A stretch of DNA of 64,000 nt from Onchocerca lupi (Eukaryota; Nematoda; Chromadorea; Rhabditida; Onchocercidae). The DNA is taken from the NCBI GenBank assembly GCA_028564675.1, contig JAOVVO010000405.1, positions 1-64,000 of the forward strand. Reading direction: 5' to 3'. Each line of letters begins with the position of its first letter. The first letter of the stretch is position 1. Position numbers and translations under genes: made by a program. Positions 12,701-23,851 of the stretch are shown here, one piece after another. The notes beneath the pieces are model-generated. The model was not told the DNA's origin and made no database searches. It was given only the letters and a program-made list of their open reading frames with translations.

Positions 12701-14967
12701 AAATTAAAAAATTCATAATGAATATAATACTAAATATTTCCTAATTATATAAAAATTATGAAAATTAATGCTAAAAACTAAAATGCAGGTAGCGCATGCA
12801 TTGCAGTACTTGCATGAAGCAGGTTATATACATCGTGATGTGAAACCATCAAATTGTTGCATTGGTGTACCACCTGAAACATCAATTATTTATCTTCTTG
12901 ATTTTGGTACCAAAATTATTTTCAATTTCAATTTATTCTCATTTTTTTTTTCACTTCATCTTATTCATATGTTTAAAATTAAAAAAGTAAGCAATAAATT
13001 TTTTATTGAAGAAATGATTTCATTTCATTTCTTTTCTTTTTTTTTTTTTTTTTTGAATTATTACTAATTTTTAAAGTATGATATCACCATCTACAATTGT
13101 TATTGTTGAATATAAATTTAAACAAGAAATGAAAAATTTTCAAAAAAAAAAAAAAAAAATGATTTCATTTTTTTCTTAAAATTATTTTCAATTTTTAATA
13201 CATAATTTCTTTTTGAATTAATATCATCATTGAAAAAAATGATTGAACAAAATGTTTTATTATTTTACATTTGCTTTATTTAACAATCTTCCTTTTTTTT
13301 CGCATATTTTGTTTTCAATTAAATCATTGATATGAAACAAATATTTATCATTAATTAAAATGTAGAAAAAAAATTAACTTAAATGTAAAAAAAAAAAAAG
13401 TTAACTTAAATGTAAAAAAAGAGCCGAAAATATTTAAATTTTTCGTTTCCAATCAAAATTTTTCTTTTTTGGAAAAATAGGAAATTTTTTTCAAATAAAA
13501 GGAAGTGTAACGAAAAGTGAATAGAATATATTTCTCTGTTAATAATTAATTAATTTCAATTTAGGAAAAAGTTTTAATCTTTTTTTTACTTAAAAAATTT
13601 TCCAAAAAAAAAAAGGAAAAATCTCTCTAAAATAGATTTCTTCTTTTTTTTTTTCCTTTTTTTTTTTAAAGGAATGTGTCGAAAAGTAATCGATTCAAAT
13701 GGCAAATGGCACATGCCACCATTAAAATCAATATTTAAAGGAACTTTACGATATGCTTCATTAAATTCAATTCTAACGCATCAGTGTGGTCCAAGTGATG
13801 ATTTGATGGGATGGATTTATTCGATTGTAAGAATGGAAATAGGAAAATTAAAATTTAATTATTATTATCCGAATCTTGCAAAAACTTAATTTAATATTAA
13901 AATCTTATGAATTTTTAAAAAATTCGACAAAAAAAAGTTTTTTTCTCTTTTATTTTTGGATTCAATTAAATTAAAAATTTATTAAAAATTTTCTCTTTTA
14001 CATCCGATAGCATTTAAATTATTCATAAAAAAAAAAAAAAAAAAAAAATTATTAAATTTGTCATTTTAGTATGTTTTGAATCAATCTATCAATTAATTAA
14101 ATTTTCTCCTTTTTTTTCTTTTTTTTTTTTTGTAATCACATTGGTAATTTGATGACAGAAAAATTATAAAAGAACACAAATCAAACATAATTATTGTTTC
14201 ATAATTATAATTAGCTTTAAAGAAATATGAGAAACAATCAGAAGTTATGCTTAATGTATATATTATACTGGATTTTAAGTAAAATATTTCAAGTAATATA
14301 CTACATTAATTATAAGGAAATATGAAAATGATTTCTTTATGTACCATTGATATGATTAATTTCTTTTTTGAAATTCTTCAAAAAAAAAAAAAAAAAAGTT
14401 TTTAAAAAAAAAATTTTTGAAAATTGAGAAACAAAGAAAGAAAAGAAAAGAAAAAATAATAAAGAAGTTAATGAAAATATTTCTAAAAAAAAAAAAAAAA
14501 AAAAAAAACAAACACAAAAATTTAATAAAAAAAAAAAAAAAAAAAAAAAGAAACTCGACAATTTGATAATAAAAAAAAAAGAAAATAAGAAATAATAAAG
14601 AGTTAATGGTAATGCTTTCAAGAAAAAAAAAATACTTGCCCAAAATTTAATGTTAAAAATAATAAAGTCTTGATAATAATAACAAAAACTTTTTTTTTTT
14701 TTTCCTCAGATCGAATTGGCATTATCAAAATTACCATGGGCAAAAAGTTCACCACGTAATATGATAGAACAAAAAGCAACAATTACTGGTGAAGAATTAT
14801 GTGCTCAACTTCCATTACCATTTTTACAATGTTATAATTATATTCGAAATTTAAAATCAATCGAAATGCCGCAGCATGCCTTTATCAATGAATGTCTTAA
14901 ACGATGTATTCCATTAAATGTTAAACCAAATGATCCTTATGATTGGGAAATTATCGATAATGAATAA
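9743..14967 (+). CDS. tau-tubulin kinase/casein kinase 1-like protein kinase
   Basis: Predicted Ser/Thr kinase of the CK1 superfamily, in the TTBK-like group that is expanded in nematodes. It would transfer ATP phosphate to protein substrates; the substrate is unknown. Exons that join in phase: 9743-9776, 10133-10238, 11220-11355, 12018-12170, 12789-12906, 13672-13826 and 14710-14967, giving about 319 residues. Visible motifs: glycine loop IGQGSFGQIYR; VAIKVE with the ATP-binding lysine; catalytic loop YIHRDVKPSN; LLDFG, with an intron splitting the Gly codon; GTLRYASLNS after the activation loop; and DDLMGW where relatives usually have a DDL.SW form. All key catalytic residues are present. 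The start at 9743 was chosen because its phase-1 donor (G|GTATAC) fits the acceptor at 10133. The first long intron appears to use a GC donor at 10239. Little sequence follows the kinase domain, so no regulatory tail is seen. The family call is firm; the first exon is less certain. Confidence 0.85.
12424..12625. repeat. AAT/GAT-type trinucleotide-rich stretch in kinase intron
   Basis: Imperfect runs of ataataat, gataacagt and gataata lie in the intron between exons 12018-12170 and 12789-12906. No coding potential is evident. Confidence 0.55.
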
Positions 14968-16352
14968 ATTTTCAATTATCTTCTTAATATTCATTTCCAT
15001 TCTTCTTCCTCTCAATTCCATTCATTACCAATGATAACGATTGATACACTGATATATACATATGTATTTTACGATAAACGTTATATTATTAATTGTGATG
15101 AGTAAAGAAATGATCAAATGAGAAAATTTTGTTTGTTGGTAAATAGGTAATGAACAAAAGAACGATATTACTCGTAATAAATGGATAGGTAATGATTTGT
15201 GTACTTGTGATAAATGAATCAATGATAAATGAAAAGATTATATTATTTGTTGATAATAGATTAATGAGAGGTCGAAAAACTATGATGAAATCGCGATAAA
15301 TATGGTGGTATCACATTTGTGGACTATGATATTTGCGATAAATGATAGAGTTTAAACCTCATCCATGAGTTTAATAAAAGAAATGCTTCTCTAATAATTG
15401 AAAACCTCATTTCTGGAAACAAAGAATAAATATGCTTCGCAATATCCACGTATGAGTTAATCCCTAAAATCTTGTAGTTCCAGCCTACCGCAAAATATCA
15501 GGAATACCAATTTTATTAAATGCGTACTGCGCTGCCATGTATATTCATATATATTAAAATAAAAAAGAAAAAAAAAAAAACAATTTATTAAAAAGAAATA
15601 TTTCCAACAAACATAACATGCTGCGGTGTAATTCTCAAAACCGGCAATATCTCAAGTTTTCTACCGCAATCTATGATGCTCACTTAAATTTTGTGTAAAC
15701 AGAAGACAATACATGTTGACACGAAATAATCATGTTCCATTTTTTCAGCTTCATAGAAAAATTAAGATAGACGGTATTCAAAAGCATTAAAAACTCATAC
15801 TGCATCAAACCGCAAACATAAATTCTTGAAAGAGAGTTAATTACAAAAGCGTAACAGGAAAAAAAATGTTATGTGTTGCTGAAAATCGAAAAAGAAGTTA
15901 GGAAACGTAAGAAAATTTCGAATAAATTTCATAATGGAAACAATTTAAAAGGTGAATTATACGGAATCTTTTTTTCTCCTACTTCCTCTTATAAAAAATT
16001 TGCGGAAAGAAAAAAAAATGTCGATAATGAAAAAAGGCAAAAATCAATCATAGCAATTGAATAATTTAAAATTATCAATTCAATATCATCATCGATAGCG
16101 ATGACCACAATACAATGTGCTTTCGTCCGAAAAAAATAAGCACAGCGTGAATGAAAAAAAGAATAAATCGCCGACAAGCGGTGCTAAAAACATCAACGGG
16201 GTGGGGAAAGAAGAAAAAATAAACAAGAGACTGCGAAAAGGAATGCGCCAATCAAAATTATTATGTAATGTGCAGACAATAGTAACGCAGACAGAAATCA
16301 GCAAAACATCTTCCGATAATCCGAAACCAAAATTTTCTCCTAAACAGCTCGA
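14968..16352. other. convergent intergenic region between kinase and NADAR genes
   Basis: Holds the 3' ends of two convergent genes. The plus frame at 16117-16356 (Lys/Asn/Ser-rich) runs antisense to the end of the NADAR gene and its likely 3' UTR, and matches no family I recognise. No RNA gene is seen. Confidence 0.55.
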
Positions 16353-18890
16353 TTAATGACGAACAGTTGGTAGAACGCTTGGTGCACCGTAACCACGCCC
16401 GCCATAACCACCACGACGGCCGTAGCCACGTACACGTCCGCGAAACATTCCCATGCGACGTGCTGGATCAAGACGACGCCATACGTACTTCTTCAACTCA
16501 TTGAAACGTTTCTCGATTTCCTAAAGATGCAAAACAATACGCAATTAAACATCATTTCTCTCACTCTGTAGTTCGATAGAAATTGTGTTTATTTATGCTG
16601 TACATATCATTCCTCAGCAATTTCTATAAAATTGGCATTGAAATTTCAGAGATGCATATATGCAAGCAAAAACCTACCTGTTCTTCGTATGGCCCCGACC
16701 ATGTATGCGTCTCTTTGATCTGCTGGCGAAGTCTCATCAGCGCTTTGCCACCTTGATTTTCACCATCCCAGAAAATTGGCTTGTTTGCTTCATCACGGTT
16801 TTTACGCCAACCGGTACCGAATACCTACAAAAATGTAAGACAACTCCCATACTCTAAATTAACTAAGAAAATCTAATGAAACTATATCCAGGAAGTCTAA
16901 AACTTTATCATATATTTCCTGAAAAAATGCGGACTTTGTCTTGCGAAGCAACAGCAATGTATATCTTGCCGGTATAAACTAGCAGATTTGCAATCCAGCG
17001 TGTTTGTTCGAGTTTCAAACGCTGGCCAGTTTCCCAAACATTCATTTTCACCTGAAAGTCAATTTTTTAACAAAAACATTGCTAAATTCTAAACCATAAA
17101 TTCGGATATGTTTCCACAAAAGTTAATTTACAATCGAATATTATAATAAGACCTACGATAAATGATGACAAGTTCCAACTTACTTCATTCCATTTAGCCT
17201 CATCGAAATCTTTAATATCCTTCATCGCCTCTTCTGCCTTGATTGTTGAAGGAGCATCGAGAATTTTCGCCATCGTTTCCGAGTCTCCGAAATGTTCTGC
17301 CATTTTGTACCTAAAATTCATCACACTATAAACAATAACCTTCTAATACTCATATCATCGACAACTGCAAATCCAATTTCATCATGAAAAAGGAAAATTT
17401 CTAGCATAATACCAATAAATTCTAACCAATAATAGCGTTCAGCTGACTTATGCTCGATGCCTCTTTCATCTCGGATGGAAACTTCGAATCTCAAACTAAG
17501 AGGATCCTGCGCACCTGCAAGAAATATTTGTATTTAAGCTGAAGATAAATTTTTGAATTAAAAATTTGTAAATTTAAGAAAAATTTCACAATGTTCCCTA
17601 AATCTATGCAAAATAATGACATTTCAGATAAATTTCGAACAAAAATGCAAACCTCCCACAAGGATGAAGTCACGTCCAATATCGTCATAATCTAAATCCG
17701 CTTCAGTGGCTCCAACTTTGAGATTATCCGTTTCGGCTGATATCCCAGTCAATCCATTGATAGTCTCCTGCATGCGCTTTATCTTTTGCTTCACTCGTGC
17801 GTTTTCCAACTGAAGCGTGATAACGAACAATAGTTCGGAATATTTCATCATTATACAAGTGAATATATCAAAAATTGAAACGTGAGGAATACTACAACTA
17901 GACAACGCTCCCCCACTATACCATCAAATATCAATGTAATCTCAACATGGATGCAGTGACAATGAATCATAAAACAATGATATAATAAGATCGTTGGCCA
18001 TTTGGAACCACAAATCAAAACTTCATATTTTGGAGTCTTATGGAGAATCATAAATTGTGTCCAAGACTATGTGTAAAACAAATTCATCCCCCTAAAAAAA
18101 AAATCTAATAAAACATGGGAAGATATTAAGTCAAACTTTAAGTTTTCGAACTGCTTGTCGTAGGTTATCCTTTTCCTTCTCCAACAGAACAACAGCATTG
18201 CGAATTTGTGCCGAATCTTGCTTAATCCAAATAATTTCCTACAATTATAATGCCTTCATTCAGCACATCTGGTCGCACACAATAATTATTTTCTACAGTA
18301 AGCATCGATGAGAGACTGAAGAATTTTTTTGAATTTAGATGAAAAAATCTATATGCAAATTTTATTCTATTTACCTGCTGCAAGCTGTAGTTGCTGTTGC
18401 CCGAGCGACGACCGTTGGCCGAAAGTGGTTGCGGAGTAGCTCCCTCGTCCATTGTCATATGTGCTGGTTGTTGATGATCACCAGTGCTTTCAAAATTGTT
18501 GAAATTTCCCAAACCGGTAAAATCTCCGTACCCTAAATGAAATATCAATATGATTCTCTCTTGAAACTTTCTCACACAAAGAGATAATCTTCACAGCAAC
18601 TGTTCGACTTGATCCATTTAGTTGTTTCGGGCAAGTATTCACTTTTTCGCTGGATACGATCGAATACTTCTAATATTATTTTAAAAAATCCCAGCTTTAT
18701 AATTACAGAAAATCAGTATCTACCACTAGATAATCACTATAAAAAATGAATTCAGTTAAATTTTAAAAAATACTGTTCAAAAACAGACAATATAATTATC
18801 GGGAAAAACCTCAATTTTTGATGCATGAAATAAAACTTCTTAAAATAAAGATGGACTATTACCTCGCGTTCCGACTCCGGCGAAGCTCAT
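16353..18890 (-). CDS. NADAR-domain protein with coiled coil and RG-rich tail
   Basis: Exons in minus order, all in phase: 18890-18863, 18532-18375, 18238-18137, 17809-17653, 17514-17427, 17310-17184, 17051-16935, 16824-16678, 16520-16353; about 363 residues. Residues 1-62 are Gly/Asn/Ser/Gln-rich. Residues about 63-115 look like a coiled coil (LLEKEKDNLRQAVRKLK, then ENARVKQKIKRMQE). About 145-305 matches the NADAR (YbiA-like) fold: SAERYYWYKMAEHFGD, KILDAP, IKDFDEAKWNEVK, LLVYTGKIYIAVASQDKVFG and GENQGGKALMRLRQQI. The C terminus is Arg/Gly/Tyr-rich (GRVRGYGRRGGYGGRGYG), as in RNA-binding RG motifs. Known of the superfamily: members bind or process NAD/ADP-ribose-type ligands, and some remove ADP-ribose from guanine. 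Inference: a nucleotide or nucleic-acid ADP-ribosyl hydrolase, activity unproven. The donor after QDK (GTCCGC) is weak. Start: the only in-frame ATG before the first donor. Confidence 0.8.
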
Positions 18891-18928
18891 CCCAAACCAA
18901 ATAATGTACCGTTCCCCGTTGAGTAACC
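18863..18928 (-). promoter_or_regulatory. splice or spliced-leader acceptor upstream of NADAR start
   Basis: On the minus strand 'cttcttgcag' ends at 18929 and is followed by a 38-nt leader and then ATG at 18890. In nematodes such an acceptor just upstream of a start codon is often the spliced-leader trans-splice site. A normal 5' UTR intron would look the same. Confidence 0.45.
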
Positions 18929-19989
18929 CTGCAAGAAGCAGGTAAAACTAGTAAAAACTCGAAAGTAACTCAAATTTTAATTTCACAGAACAACGATAAT
19001 GTCAACTCTAAAACGAAAGAAAAAACATCAAAAACTAGAAAAAAAAAGCTATCTAAAAGATAAAAAATAAACTTAAAGGGCATGAAAAATTACACTTAGT
19101 TCCAGAAAAAAGAGACTAATGTGAAAAACACATCGAAAAAAAAGTTTATATATATAACATACTGATTCATACTAGCATCGCCAATCAAAAAGGCTGATGA
19201 TTTTAAACTTTTCGGAATATAAAAACCAGCTGAGAGTGTTTGGTTTTTCAGCTAAATAAAATCAAAAAAGCCTAATACGAAGTTAATAAAGTCAGCCAAC
19301 AGACAGAAATCTCATTCATAACAGAACTGCAGGAATGATCTGAGCATAATCAATGACTCATATTGCAACGAAACGAGGAAGGTCCCAATTGGCTGATATT
19401 AACTTATCCCAAAACCCTGACAGACCGCCCCACCCCCTCACCCCGGGAAATCCCACAACAAACAGCGAAGACAACCACAACAGAGCACTATAATAACACA
19501 CACTAAACAATCCAAATCATACATCGAACACCAAAGATCCCAAAAGTTTTCGAGGAAACGGTAGTAAACAAACATGCTATGATCATAATTTTGTCTTGCA
19601 GCTTTATAGCACCCAGGATTAATTGAAATAAATGCTTTTTTCATATTTTCTTTTGTTTAATTTTGTTTTTTTTTTGTTGAGTAATTTGAAAATTTTGCCA
19701 AAATTTACTGTTAAACACACTTAGAATCACACTAACTACATATGTTACCATGAATATTATTTGTAAAATTAGTAATATACTTATATCATTGCGTAGAAAT
19801 GTTAATATTATGATGATTATAATCATTATTAATACACTTAGAATCACATGTACGACATACTTCTGTTGAGGAAAAAATTTGATTGATTTGCATTTGGATT
19901 GGAGATCTTCTTGATGTGATGATTACGTTAGGTCAACAATAGCCTTTATTGTATTTATACGATATTATAAATAATATCACACTTTGTAA
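18929..19989. other. upstream region of NADAR gene, with C-rich stretch and satellite-like repeat
   Basis: 19405-19560 is unusually C/A-rich for this window and contains clustered C runs (19408-19453). 19715-19860 holds a degenerate 117-bp repeat (separate entry). No protein is recognised here. Confidence 0.5.
19715..19860. repeat. degenerate satellite-like repeat, about 117-bp unit (left of Helitron H2)
   Basis: 'cacttagaatcaca' recurs at about 19718 and 19835. The interval contains 'taccatgaatatta.ttgtaa', 'gcgtagaaatgtt' and 'atgattataatcattattaata', and the same ordered blocks reappear at 23085-23390 on the other side of Helitron H2. Confidence 0.6.
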
Positions 19990-22585
19990 TCTGTATAAAT
20001 AAAAATGTAAATAATCGTTACTTTCATTCAAAGAGACGCTTATTTAGTCAGATATATCTATTTTTTTTAAAGCCTGTCACATCTGCCGCAGATAAATGTA
20101 AATGGACTAAATTTATTGACTGCGCTTACGCTGTTCATTTTGACATGACATTTCAAATTTCAAATTTTGTGATAATGATGCATTCGAATAGGCTAGTATT
20201 TTTATATAGATATGCATACTTTTTCTTCTACCTATCAAACCCGTGACAGGTTCAGACGAAATCGGCGATGTAATATGCGCTGAAATACTTCATTCTGATG
20301 CCGATAAGGATCAGACTGGAAGATACACAAGCAACATATGCTTAGAAATAGTGAACAAAGTTCTCAATCAATTGGGAATGCCATTCAATCGCTGCTTCGT
20401 CTGTGGAACTGCACCATGAATAAAATTATAACACGACTGATTTTTTGTCATATGTGCAATCAAATTTTCCTAAACTAATGTTTGCGCAAAAAAGCATTTA
20501 CGACCAAGTAATACAAACTGTCAATAACAGCTTTTGAGAAATGTTCTTTTTAGATGCGCCAGGAAGAACTGATAAAACATTCCTAATTAAATTGATTCTG
20601 GCTGTAATTCTATCCCAAAATGACATAGCCTTAGCTCTTGCATCGTCGGGAATAGCTGCAGCATTGCTACCAGATGGAAGAACTGCACATTCCACTTTGA
20701 AATTGCCACTGAACATATAATTTATTGAAACTCTCTACCGAAAGCTTTGGAAATGGCACAACATTTCCAAAGCATCCGGCACTGGAAATGTATTGCAGAT
20801 ATGGAAATTTATTTTTGGGATGAATGTACAATGGCGCCAAAAAATCGGTCGAGGTTCTTGATCGATCATTGCAAGATTTGTGTGGAAACATCAGACGAAC
20901 GCATTAATATTGCTTGCAGGAGATTTCATTCAAAGATCATCTGTAATTCTTCGATCGACACCAGCGGACGAAATAAATGCTTACCTGAAATATTCTACTT
21001 TGTAGTAAAAACATAAAGACGTTAAAATTAACTACAAATATGCGTGCCCAGCTGCAAAACAATCGGTCAGCTTGGATATTCTCACATAAATTGCAAGAAA
21101 TTAGGAACGGAAAGATGCCGGTTGATCCGATCTCAGGACAAATTTTATTGCCCCATAATTTCTAAAATTTAGTGACATAAAAAGAAAAATTGATTGAAAA
21201 AGTATTTCCCATTATTCAAATCAATTATAAGAATCACGATTGACTGAGTGAACGAGCTATTCTTGTGGCCAAGAACAAAGACGTTTACGAACTTGACAAT
21301 ACTGTTCAGTCTAACATTCAAAGCGAGGCAGTCACATACAAATCCATCGACATTGTTGTGGAAGCAGATAAAGCGGTTAATCAAGCAACAGAATTTTTGT
21401 ATTCACTCGATCTGCTGGGGATACCACGCACTACTGCCAATTATCATGTTGCGAAATATCAACCGGTTAAAATTTTGCAACGACACGCAGTATGCAGTAA
21501 AAAATTAATGAGCAATGTCGTAGAAGCAACAATCTTGACAAACCTTCAAAGGTCAAGATTCCCTATTCCTCGCATTTCTAAGATTGCAACGGATATGCCA
21601 TTTTAATTTAAGAGATTGCAATTTCTAATTCAACTAACATTTGCAACCACCGCCAACAAAACTCTGGGTCAATCTTTAGGATTGTACGGTTTAGATTTTG
21701 ACACGAATTGCTTCTTAGGTGGACAATTATATGTTGCGTATTCTAGATTGGCAAATCAGGCAATGTCTAGATCTACATAAACAATGGAGTAACAAAAAAT
21801 ATTGTATACCTGCAAGTAATGTGAAATTAAACATATTAAATGTGGGCGAAAGCTGAAAGATATCAAACAGCGCCATGACAATTACTGTAAACAAGGAATA
21901 TTAAAGATCAAGTGGCATGACATAATTTCAAAGAAACGATAAGTATATTTGATGCCAAAATGCCTAATTCACAGATAAACGACAAAGATCGACGTAACAA
22001 CAGCCATAGTCCCGAGTTCCAGCTCAACAGTTCAAAGCGACACATCAGTAACAACAATCCGACAATTAACTTGAATAGTATTCTTTTCAATCAATTACAA
22101 AGGAATGAATAGCCCAGTGATCAATTTGTCTAAATATTCCTTGATAATTTTGTTTGTTACGAAGAATTACTCTTCATCACTCAAAAAACTTCAGCAGGAT
22201 TCATTTTTATCATGCAAAACACAAAAAATCTATTGCTGACTTAGCCGAGTCACAATAGCAAGAATTAATCTCTAATCCAACCAAACTACAAATAAAATTA
22301 CAAACTACCAGATTTTTTCCCCTAAAATTAGAAACATTCGCTTTCTTTTTTATTTTTTTATACTTAATCAGCCCAAGCTACATCAATCCGTGTACATAGA
22401 AAGTATTTAAAAAACATACGTGTATTCGAATGCAACATTTATGTCAAAATTTCAAAGCAATAGATGAAAACTTTCGATATCTAAAATTTCAAACTAAATT
22501 AAATGAGGCGCGTGTTTAAGAGATTTCGGAAATTTAAAATTTTGATTAAAAGAAGATCTCGACCGGCTACGTTGCGCTTGGCTAG
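19990..22585 (+). mobile_element. Helitron copy H2 with PIF1-like helicase relic
   Basis: Starts TCTGTATAAATAAAAATGT, the family 5' motif, and ends ...GCGCTTGGCTAG. On the plus strand the broken helicase reads in order: NKVLNQLGMP near 20350; DAPGRTDKTFLIKLILAV with a mutated Walker A near 20555; ALASSGIAAALLPDGRTAHS near 20640; WDECTMAPK-like text near 20820; AKNKDVYEL near 21270; EADKAVNQATEFLYSLDLLG near 21365; KKLMSNVVEATILT near 21500; and GQLYVAYSRL-like text near 21720. These blocks are characteristic of the PIF1-family helicase half of Helitron transposases. Frames shift repeatedly and stops are common, so the element is not autonomous. No clear Rep (HUH) nuclease remains. Confidence 0.85.
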
Positions 22586-23084
22586 TAATAACAATAAAAA
22601 TGAACAATACCGATGAATATAAAAAAAACTAACAATGGCCTTCTGTTGAACTATGGCTCGTATCGATCGGTTTGTCGAATTGCTTCTGCTGAAGCGTTGA
22701 TTGTATCGTTGCGGATCTATCGGATTGAGTGGAAGTGTTGTAAAGAGTTCGTAGAAAATTGTCGAGAATCATTCGAAGGAGTTTTCCCCAAAAAAATGTT
22801 CTACTCTCGTAAATCTGAACGTCATATATCCTTTCGGGACCCCTACTTCTTTCCTGATTTCCAATTTGTCGCCTCATGATTGTTAATTGGAGCATTTTGG
22901 CAGTAAGAGTCAAAAATGTTTATCGTTTTTGCGGAAAACATGTTTATCCTTTATTAATAAACATGTTTCTCCTTCTGGTGATAAACATGTTTGTCGTTCT
23001 AGCGATTCATTTGAAATTATCATCACATTTCTTGACTTCAAGCCTGGGTAATTAAAGCATCTTTCAGAATTTTCCAATAACTTT

Positions 23085-23390
23085 ATCATGAATATCACTT
23101 GTAATATTATAAAATGTTTATTGTCATTAAGTAGAAATGTTGATTATGATTATAGTTTGTTAATAGAATGATTATGAATTGTTAATATTATGATTCTGAT
23201 TATACTACACATTTAGAATCACAGTACGACATACGTAAGCACGAATATCGCTTGCTAATATGCCATCGTTATATCCGTAGAAAGTTTACTATTACAATTA
23301 TGATTACTAATAATCGTATTATATTTAGAAACATGATTGCAACGGATGAAATCATTAATACGTAGAAAGTGGTCGTAAACGTTGATTGTG
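23085..23390. repeat. degenerate satellite-like repeat, about 120-bp unit (right of Helitron H2)
   Basis: Two to three diverged units containing 'atcatgaatatcacttgtaa', 'gtagaaatgttgattatga', 'tttagaatcacagtacga' and 'catacgta'. They match the unit at 19715-19860. Confidence 0.6.
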
Positions 23391-23790
23391 AAATTATAAT
23401 CGTTCTGTTGTTTAGTGCATTAAACGTGGATGATGCTGATAAAATTGCAATTATTTTGTCGTTAGATATCTAAATAAATTCATAAGATTTTTATCAACAT
23501 GTATTCTTATCGCTATATACGTGAACTGTAAAAGTTCTTATTAATTTGTTTCATTTCTATAATAAGTTTAATATCAAATATTAATCCTAAAATGATTTGA
23601 TATAAAATATTGGTCTAAAATTGAAGATTTTTAGTTTATACTGGGAATATCATGATCTAAAATTTTCATTTCCTAAAAGTTTTCCATTTCATGATGATAT
23701 AAGGAAATCAATATTCGAAAAAGAAGCTTATCCTTAAATTTTAAATATCAAAAGTTTTAACTAAAATAACGAATATCTTAGTGCTTTCTG

Positions 23791-23851
23791 TTTAATGGAA
23801 CTTGGATATTACATGACGACGTCAGTCATGCAATATCCAAGTTCCATTGAA
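23791..23851. repeat. near-perfect 61-bp palindrome
   Basis: Arms of about 27 bp (left: TTTAATGGAACTTGGATATT then aCATGAC) surround a 7-nt centre GACGTCA. Only about two arm positions mismatch. It could be a snap-back element, a cruciform-forming site or a hairpin RNA locus. It is the tightest inverted repeat in the window outside simple AT sequence. Confidence 0.85.

Noticed and set aside
14337..14643. Two long overlapping Phe-rich minus frames
   Set aside because: They are translations of poly-A tracts inside the kinase intron before exon 14710.
16117..16356. Plus frame rich in Lys, Asn and Ser (79 codons)
   Set aside because: Lies antisense to the end and 3' flank of the NADAR gene, has no recognisable domain and no splice partners.
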